Source: Bordetella parapertussis
GTDB lineage: Bacteria; Pseudomonadota; Gammaproteobacteria; Burkholderiales; Burkholderiaceae_B
Direction of reading: 5' to 3'
DNA length: 12,758 bases
NCBI GenBank assembly: GCA_943331855.1
Contig: CALQNE010000077.1
Span: forward strand, 1-12,758
Numbering within the stretch: the stretch's first letter is position 1; each line of letters starts with the position of its first letter. The notes under the pieces are model-generated. The model was not told the origin of the DNA, ran no database searches, and was given only the letters and a program-made list of their open reading frames with translations. Positions 8,393 through 12,758 of the stretch are shown here, piece after piece. The position numbers and the translations under genes were made by a program.

Positions 8393-9028
8393 TTAACCCT
8401 TACGACCCTTGGCAATTAAGAAAGTTTCAGAAGATCGATCTCGTGAGGCTTTCGGCTTGCGTTCAACCACCCGTTTGAAATGCCTTTTGAAGCTTTCGAC
8501 TGTCTGGGAAAAACCACTGCCATGAAACGCTTTAACAATCAATGCACCGTCTGTTTTGAGGTGCATTAGCGAAAATTCAAGGGCTAAGTCGATGACTTGT
8601 TGAATTCTGGCAGCATCGGCCAAACCAACCCCCGATAAATTCGGGGCCATATCGGACATTACCAAGTCTACCTTGGTGCCCTCAAGGGTCTGATTCAGCA
8701 CTTCTAGCACCGAATCTTCGCTGAAATCACCCAAAATGAACTCAACACCAGCGATCGGTTCCATGGGCAGCAGATCCAGGGCCACAATCCGCCCATCGAT
8801 CACCCCGCCCTTACCCACCAGGCGTTCGCGGGCCACCTGACACCAGCTGCCAGGCGTGGAGCCCAAATCGACGATGACATCCCCCCGACGCATGAGTTTT
8901 TCGGCATCAAGAATCTCGGTCAGCTTGAACGCCGCCCGGGCCCGATAGCCTTTTTGAGTCGCCATTTTGACGAAAGGATCATTAATGTGCTGCATGACCC
9001 ACTCTTTAGAAAATTTGTTCTTGGCCAT
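8393..9028 (-). CDS. rlmE: 23S rRNA 2'-O-ribose methyltransferase RlmE (FtsJ/RrmJ)
   Basis: Methylates the 2'-OH of U2552 (E. coli numbering) in 23S rRNA of the assembling 50S subunit, using S-adenosylmethionine. The 211-residue protein (E. coli 209) keeps the catalytic tetrad Lys35, Asp126 (MSDMAPN), Lys166 (IVKAFHG) and Glu201 (SSETFLI). The cofactor motif reads [12 protein letters not shown] (53-64) instead of the E. coli-like VDLGAAPGGWSQ, a conservative variation. The ATG at 9028 was chosen because [10 protein letters not shown] aligns with the family N-terminus. The Shine-Dalgarno is poor: GGGA touches the ATG and AAGG lies about 15 bases away. It is divergent from yhbY by 18 bases and is the first gene of the block leading to ftsH. 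Confidence 0.96.
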   Translation of the reverse strand: MAKNKFSKEWVMQHINDPFVKMATQKGYRARAAFKLTEILDAEKLMRRGDVIVDLGSTPGSWCQVARERLVGKGGVIDGRIVALDLLPMEPIAGVEFILGDFSEDSVLEVLNQTLEGTKVDLVMSDMAPNLSGVGLADAARIQQVIDLALEFSLMHLKTDGALIVKAFHGSGFSQTVESFKRHFKRVVERKPKASRDRSSETFLIAKGRKG

Positions 9029-9033
9029 TCCCG

Positions 9034-9039
9034 TACAAT
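9034..9039 (+). promoter_or_regulatory. -10 element of yhbY, possibly giving a leaderless mRNA
   Basis: TACAAT, a 5 of 6 match to TATAAT, ends 7 bases before ATG 9047. Transcription would start at about 9046-9047, on the start codon itself. No good -35 lies at 16-18 bases upstream, where the sequence is inside rlmE. Confidence 0.45.
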
Positions 9040-9046
9040 CTACCTT

Positions 9047-9652
9047 ATGACTATTATGGAACTTACCCCCCGCGAGCGTAGTTCGCTTCGCGCTGCTGCT
9101 CACCCACTACGCCCAGTTGTCCTGATTGGCGATAATGGCCTGACCGAGGCAGTTTTAAAAGAAATCGACCTAAACCTGTCGGCTCACGAGCTGATCAAAG
9201 TACGGGCCGGTACCGCCGATCGCGATGAACGCGACGCCATGCTTGCCACCATTTGTGACACCCTGTCATGCGCAACAGTGCATCACTTGGGCAAAATGTT
9301 GATTCTGTACCGGTTTGGATCAAAAGGAACTTATCTCAAGCCACCGGCCGAACCTGCAAGCCCCGCCAAGCGCAAGCCCAACGAGCCACACACGCCTAAA
9401 AAGCTAGCGGCGCAGGGTAAAAAAGTTCAAAAGCCAAGTCGACGCAACCGCCCAGAGCGCGAACAAACCGACTTAACTGATCGCCCAACGGTTTATGCGG
9501 GCGACCGTCCTGCACGGCCTAGCAAACGCGCCGCAAGTGCCAAGGATACCCCACATGGCATCCCGCGTCGCAGTGCCCTGTCGTTAAGGGCCGGCGCACG
9601 TCGTGGCGCGCTAGGCACCACCGTACGCAAACGTGCTCCGGTCAAACGCTAA
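9047..9652 (+). CDS. yhbY: YhbY-type ribosome-assembly RNA-binding protein with long basic tail
   Basis: A CRS1-YhbY (CRM) domain protein that binds RNA and associates with precursor 50S subunits in E. coli. Residues about 4-98 form the complete domain: [20 protein letters not shown] (6-25), the GxxG loop GDNG (28-31), [10 protein letters not shown] (44-53) and LGKMLILYR (81-89). E. coli YhbY ends near residue 97, but this protein continues to 201. The extra 103 residues (99-201) are predicted disordered by composition and contain about 28 Lys/Arg against 8 Asp/Glu, plus many Pro and Ala. The start is ATG 9047 or ATG 9056 (MELTPRERS); neither has a Shine-Dalgarno. It is divergent from rlmE by 18 bases and convergent with greA with a 10-base gap and no terminator. 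Confidence 0.92.
   Translation: MTIMELTPRERSSLRAAAHPLRPVVLIGDNGLTEAVLKEIDLNLSAHELIKVRAGTADRDERDAMLATICDTLSCATVHHLGKMLILYRFGSKGTYLKPPAEPASPAKRKPNEPHTPKKLAAQGKKVQKPSRRNRPEREQTDLTDRPTVYAGDRPARPSKRAASAKDTPHGIPRRSALSLRAGARRGALGTTVRKRAPVKR
9053..9058 (-). promoter_or_regulatory. -10 element of rlmE
   Basis: CATAAT on the minus strand (5 of 6 to TATAAT) would start transcription near 9046, an 18-base leader before ATG 9028. It lies inside the first codons of yhbY and faces the yhbY -10 at 9034-9039. The -35 region is poor. Confidence 0.35.
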
Positions 9653-9662
9653 AAAGCGCGAT

Positions 9663-10139
9663 TCAAAGGTATTTGATACTGATGATTTCGTATTCGCGCG
9701 AACCAGACGGCGCCTTGACTTCAACCACGTCGCCTTCGTATTTACCGATTAAGGCGCGTGCGACCGGGCTCGACACCGAAATCAAATTGGCGCGAATATC
9801 GGCTTCAACGTCGCCCACGATTTGATAAGTGACTTTGACGGCAGACTCTAAGTCTTCAATCTCGACCGTGGCGCCAAACACCACGCGGCCGTCGGCATCA
9901 ATGGTGCTCGGTTCAATAAGCTGCGCATTCGAGAGCGTGCCATCAAGCTCGGCAATGCGCCCTTCGATAAAGCCCTGACGCTCGCGGGCTGCGTCGTATT
10001 CTGCGTTTTCAGACAAATCGCCTTGCGCACGCGCTTCGGCAATGGCATTAATCACGGCAGGGCGTTCAACGTGCTTTAAGCGTTGCAGTTCAGCCTGCAA
10101 ACGCGCGGCCCCGCTAACGGTAAGAGGAATAGTCGCCAT
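9663..10139 (-). CDS. greA: Transcription elongation factor GreA
   Basis: Enters the RNA polymerase secondary channel and stimulates cleavage of backtracked RNA, rescuing stalled complexes. The length is 158 residues, equal to E. coli GreA. The N-terminal coiled coil carries the acidic tip GDLSENAEY (40-48) with Asp41 and Glu44, the residues needed for cleavage. The C-terminal FKBP-like domain shows VVFGATVEIED (85-95), SSPVARALIGKYEGDVVEV (123-141) and a final REYEIISIKYL. ATG 10139 fits the family start (MATIPLT). The upstream Shine-Dalgarno is weak (TGGA). It is preceded by a hairpin with a T-rich run only about 12-20 bases from the start, and converges on yhbY. In many relatives carAB precedes greA; here another gene does. 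Confidence 0.98.
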   Translation of the reverse strand: MATIPLTVSGAARLQAELQRLKHVERPAVINAIAEARAQGDLSENAEYDAARERQGFIEGRIAELDGTLSNAQLIEPSTIDADGRVVFGATVEIEDLESAVKVTYQIVGDVEADIRANLISVSSPVARALIGKYEGDVVEVKAPSGSREYEIISIKYL

Positions 10140-10150
10140 GGTGTTTTTCC

Positions 10151-10186
10151 AAAAAGCAAAACCCCGGCTCGGGTCAGAACCGGGGT
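10151..10186 (-). terminator. Intrinsic terminator or attenuator hairpin before greA
   Basis: On the minus strand ACCCCGG (10180-10186) pairs with CCGGGGT (10161-10167) across a 12-base loop, followed by TTTTGCTTTTT (10151-10160 and its neighbour). This is a clear intrinsic terminator shape in the minus direction. It ends transcription of the upstream haem-hydroxylase gene (stop at 10217). It lies so close to greA that it may also act inside the greA leader. Confidence 0.8.
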
Positions 10187-10191
10187 GATCA

Positions 10192-10207
10192 ACAATATCG
10201 CTATTGT
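10192..10207. repeat. Short perfect inverted repeat ahead of greA
   Basis: ACAATA (10192-10197), TCGC, TATTGT (10202-10207): 6-base arms and a 4-base centre. It overlaps the candidate greA -10 and could be an operator or chance. Confidence 0.35.
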
Positions 10208-10231
10208 GGGCAAACTTTACGGTAAATGCAA
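10203..10231 (-). promoter_or_regulatory. Candidate greA promoter
   Basis: Minus-strand TTGCAT (10226-10231, 3 of 6 to TTGACA), a 17-base spacer and CACAAT (10203-10208, 4 of 6 to TATAAT). Transcription would start near 10196 and read through the hairpin at 10151-10186 before reaching greA. Both hexamers are imperfect, so this is only the best candidate in a region that must otherwise place the promoter in the 20 bases after the hairpin. Confidence 0.35.
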
Positions 10232-12758
10232 GCTTGGCGACATGCGGATGGCCCCAATTTTTTCTTCCAGGTTTTGCCAGGCTGGCTTGGTTGGTGCAAA
10301 ACGACCGCGCATATAGGTTAAGAGATCTGCCAATTGCCGGTCATCAAACTGACGGGCAAAACCTTGCATAAACCCGATCTGATCACTCGCAGGTTTACGA
10401 ATCCCCTCAAGCACGACGCGAATCACGTTGTCTGGCTGCGCACTATGCATGCCCGTACTGAGCGCCAAGGGGATGTTGACACCGATCAAACGCGGGCCGT
10501 CGCCATCGTGATGGCAGGCTGCACAGGCTGCCTGAAACATCCGCTGCGCCGGGCCCAGCAGTAACGTCTCACGGGCCGCTGCCTGAGCGACGTAGGCTTT
10601 TGCGATGACCGAAGAGTTGTTAGGCGCTTCGATTGACCCCACCGGCTCTTGAAACGAGGCCAGATAGTTTGCCATCGCAGCAATATCGGCGTCTGGCACT
10701 TGGGCTAGTTGTCTTACGACGGGCGCCATCGGACCTGAAGCACTGCCGTGCTCGGCGCTATGGCCGTGGCGGAGATAGTTATAAAACGCAGACTCGGTCC
10801 ACGGCACCGGGCTTAACGAGCGCGCATTGAGCGCCGGCGCCTCCCAGCCATCGATCGTGGCACCGCTCAAGTACGCCAAACCCGTACGCTCAGCCCCCAA
10901 CGCGTCGCGTGACGTATGGCAAGCCGAGCAATGTCCCAAACCATTCACAAGATAATTACCACGCTCCCAGAGCGGCGAACGATCCGGCTCGGCTTGTCGT
11001 TGAGCAACAGGCTGGGGCGTTAGATACAGCGCGTTCCAAAAAGCCATCAACGGACGCACGTTAAATGGGAAAGAAAGCTTGGTTTCAGGAATTGCTTGAC
11101 GCACCGGCTCTTGCGACATCAACCAACCGTACAAGGCGTCAAGATCTTCATCGTTGATGCGTGCAAACGAGGTGTAGGGAAACGCGGGATACAAATGATG
11201 CCCATCCCGTGAAATACCTTCGCGCATTGCGCGATTAAAAGCCTGTTGCGACCACAAGCCGATGCCGGTTTGCGGATCGGGGGTAATGTTTGTGCTGTAG
11301 ACCGTACCGAACGGGGTTTGAATACCGAGCCCGCCCGCATTCGGTTTGCCCTGCGCGCTAGTGTGGCAAGTGACGCAGTTGCCCAACGCCGCAAGCTCAC
11401 GGCCCCGATCAAGCGTGGCTTGCGAGTACAGCGTAGAGACGGGTTGTGTCAAAGGCGCAATCGATGCGCGACTTCCTAAAACAGCCCCAGCGATGCCAAC
11501 AATTGTTGTCGCCACCGCAGCCGTCAGCGCCCCTGCACGCAACCACCAGGCACGCGGCTTAGGCCAGCTTGCCGCTGCATGATCTTTTGCTTGAGCCACC
11601 GAATTGGCCAGCGGTTGAAGGGCGGGCACCGCGGTTTGCTCGCCGGCATACATCAAGGGATTGAGCGCAGCACGCACGACCTCAGCCGTAAACGGTGGTT
11701 GCCGAAAACGTACACCCGTTGCGTCAAAAATAGCATTTGCAATCGCGGCGGTGCCGGGCACTGACGCCGACTCGCCCGCCCCAAGTGCAGGTTCGTTGTG
11801 ACGCGGCATCTGCATCACCTCAATAACTGGTACCTGCCTGAAGCTCAGGATCGGATACGAACCCCATTCACGACTGGCAACGGTGTGCTTGTGCGGCTCA
11901 AGTGGCACCTGCTCAATCATCGCACGGCTTGTTGTTTGCACGACGTTGCCATGGATCTGGTGCTCAACGCCAGCCGGGTTAATGGTTAGGCCCGCATCAT
12001 GGCCCACCACAACGCGTTTGACATGCACTTCTCCCGTTCGCTTGTTGACATCCACGTCGGCAATCCAAGCAGCCCACGCCGCACCAAACCCCGGCCATTT
12101 ACTATGAACGTAGCGCGCCCAGGCAATGCCCTGCCCATGCAAAATATCGCCATCTGCACCCTGTTGCTGAGGTTGATCGTGTATTTTCCAACCCGCTTTG
12201 TCAGCAGTCGCTTGCAACAACTCACGCGCACGCGGGTCATCAAGATAGCGCAGCCTGAAATCCAGCGGATCGACCCCCGCAGCCGTGGCGAGCTCGTCAA
12301 TATAAGATTCGTGCGCAAATGAGTTTGGCATCGCGGACACACCGCGCAGCCACGATGCACGCAAAATCGGCGGCATGTCATTCACAGTCACCCGCAAGTT
12401 TTGCAAGGTGTAAGGCGGGCGAGCGGTACGATCACCCATCTCGTAGGCTTGTGCGTTGGGTTCAATCGTACGCGTCAGCAATAGCGCTAAGGTCGGTGCC
12501 CCATTTGATGGATACGAGGTCGAAAAATCATAGGCGGCGATTGAACCATCCTCACGCAAACCGCCTCGTACCTCCATCCATTGGGCTGCGCCTTTAGGCT
12601 CCCACAAGTTTTCTTGCTCGCGGGTCAGTTGCACACGAACGGGTGCGCAGACTGCGCGCGAAAGCAATACAGCATCGGCCGCCACATCATCTGCGCCATT
12701 GCGGCCATAGCAGCCCGAGGCTTCCATGCGCACGATCTCAATGGCCGTATCTTGCAGC
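10217..12758 (-). CDS. Xanthine-dehydrogenase-family molybdopterin subunit fused to triheme cytochrome c, 5' end cut
   Basis: The frame is open past the edge at 12758, so the N-terminus is missing; 846 residues are visible. Counting from a GTG codon at 12733, residues 1 to about 355 are the C-terminal half of a molybdenum hydroxylase large subunit. They include GCYGRNGADDVAADAVLL, SWLRGVSAMPNSFAHESYID and GAGES (318-322), whose Glu321 I take as the conserved catalytic base. A membrane segment follows (about 397-420). A triheme cytochrome c region then has haem motifs CVTCH (453-457), CSACH (602-606) and CAACH (737-741), with alcohol-dehydrogenase-type text such as GHHLYPAFPYTSF. This order resembles nicotinate hydroxylase NicB and isoquinoline oxidoreductase relatives, so it likely hydroxylates an N-heteroaromatic or aldehyde and passes electrons to haem. 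The haems imply periplasmic exposure. The 2Fe-2S partner is not visible. The substrate is unknown. Confidence 0.9.
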   Translation of the reverse strand, partial: LQDTAIEIVRMEASGCYGRNGADDVAADAVLLSRAVCAPVRVQLTREQENLWEPKGAAQWMEVRGGLREDGSIAAYDFSTSYPSNGAPTLALLLTRTIEPNAQAYEMGDRTARPPYTLQNLRVTVNDMPPILRASWLRGVSAMPNSFAHESYIDELATAAGVDPLDFRLRYLDDPRARELLQATADKAGWKIHDQPQQQGADGDILHGQGIAWARYVHSKWPGFGAAWAAWIADVDVNKRTGEVHVKRVVVGHDAGLTINPAGVEHQIHGNVVQTTSRAMIEQVPLEPHKHTVASREWGSYPILSFRQVPVIEVMQMPRHNEPALGAGESASVPGTAAIANAIFDATGVRFRQPPFTAEVVRAALNPLMYAGEQTAVPALQPLANSVAQAKDHAAASWPKPRAWWLRAGALTAAVATTIVGIAGAVLGSRASIAPLTQPVSTLYSQATLDRGRELAALGNCVTCHTSAQGKPNAGGLGIQTPFGTVYSTNITPDPQTGIGLWSQQAFNRAMREGISRDGHHLYPAFPYTSFARINDEDLDALYGWLMSQEPVRQAIPETKLSFPFNVRPLMAFWNALYLTPQPVAQRQAEPDRSPLWERGNYLVNGLGHCSACHTSRDALGAERTGLAYLSGATIDGWEAPALNARSLSPVPWTESAFYNYLRHGHSAEHGSASGPMAPVVRQLAQVPDADIAAMANYLASFQEPVGSIEAPNNSSVIAKAYVAQAAARETLLLGPAQRMFQAACAACHHDGDGPRLIGVNIPLALSTGMHSAQPDNVIRVVLEGIRKPASDQIGFMQGFARQFDDRQLADLLTYMRGRFAPTKPAWQNLEEKIGAIRMSPSLHLP

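Noticed and set aside
9029..9103. Longer rlmE with 25 extra residues
   Set aside because: The extension would run through the yhbY start and has no family resemblance.
11986..12381. Open frame of 131 codons on the minus strand inside the hydroxylase gene
   Set aside because: It is a shadow frame of the hydroxylase, with Cys/Arg-rich text and no recognisable domain.
1..12758. CRISPR arrays, insertion sequences, tRNA or rRNA genes, toxin-antitoxin or phage genes
   Set aside because: I saw no spaced repeats, transposase frames, terminal repeats, RNA-gene signatures or small paired genes; nearly all sequence is covered by recognisable core or catabolic genes.

Overview
The window looks like ordinary chromosomal DNA of a betaproteobacterium of order Burkholderiales, most likely close to the Alcaligenaceae/Bordetella group. 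This rests on protein character (FtsH beginning [11 protein letters not shown], a 158-residue GreA, RlmE, GlmM and FolP of typical size) and on the rlmE-ftsH-folP-glmM order beside yhbY and greA. It is inferred from remembered family features, not from a search.

Layout. 1-1661 (minus) is polyphosphate kinase ppk1, cut by the window edge. Divergent from it is exopolyphosphatase ppx (1805-3292, plus). Converging on ppx, and overlapping its end by 26 bases, is an OlsB-type ornithine N-acyltransferase gene (3267-4070, minus). Then comes a minus-strand housekeeping block, rlmE (9028-8393), ftsH (8247-6361), folP (6341-5496) and glmM (5499-4153), with folP and glmM sharing an ATGA. yhbY (9047-9652, plus) diverges from rlmE across 18 bases. 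greA (10139-9663, minus) converges on yhbY. Beyond a strong minus-strand hairpin/terminator lies a large gene (10217-12758, minus, open at the edge). It encodes the molybdopterin part of a xanthine-dehydrogenase-family hydroxylase fused to a membrane segment and three c-type haem domains.

How the genes fit together. The left third reads as a phosphate-response group: ppk1 makes polyphosphate, ppx degrades it, and OlsB starts synthesis of phosphorus-free ornithine lipid. I see candidate Pho boxes (two 7-mers spaced by 4, in 11-base periodicity) upstream of both ppk1 and olsB. The one at olsB is close to the E. coli phoA box and has a candidate -10 at the same 10-base distance. The middle block is core biology: 23S rRNA methylation, membrane proteolysis, folate synthesis and aminosugar supply for the cell wall. 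The right end is an accessory oxidative enzyme, probably for N-heteroaromatic or aldehyde substrates, that feeds electrons to haem.

No mobile element, CRISPR array, tRNA or rRNA was seen. There is no gene-free stretch longer than 300 bases; the longest are 143 bases (1662-1804) and 145 bases (8248-8392). I found no clearly new multi-gene system. The most interesting signals are regulatory: the two Pho boxes, the ppx/olsB tail overlap, the yhbY/rlmE start region, and a hairpin placed like an attenuator before greA.
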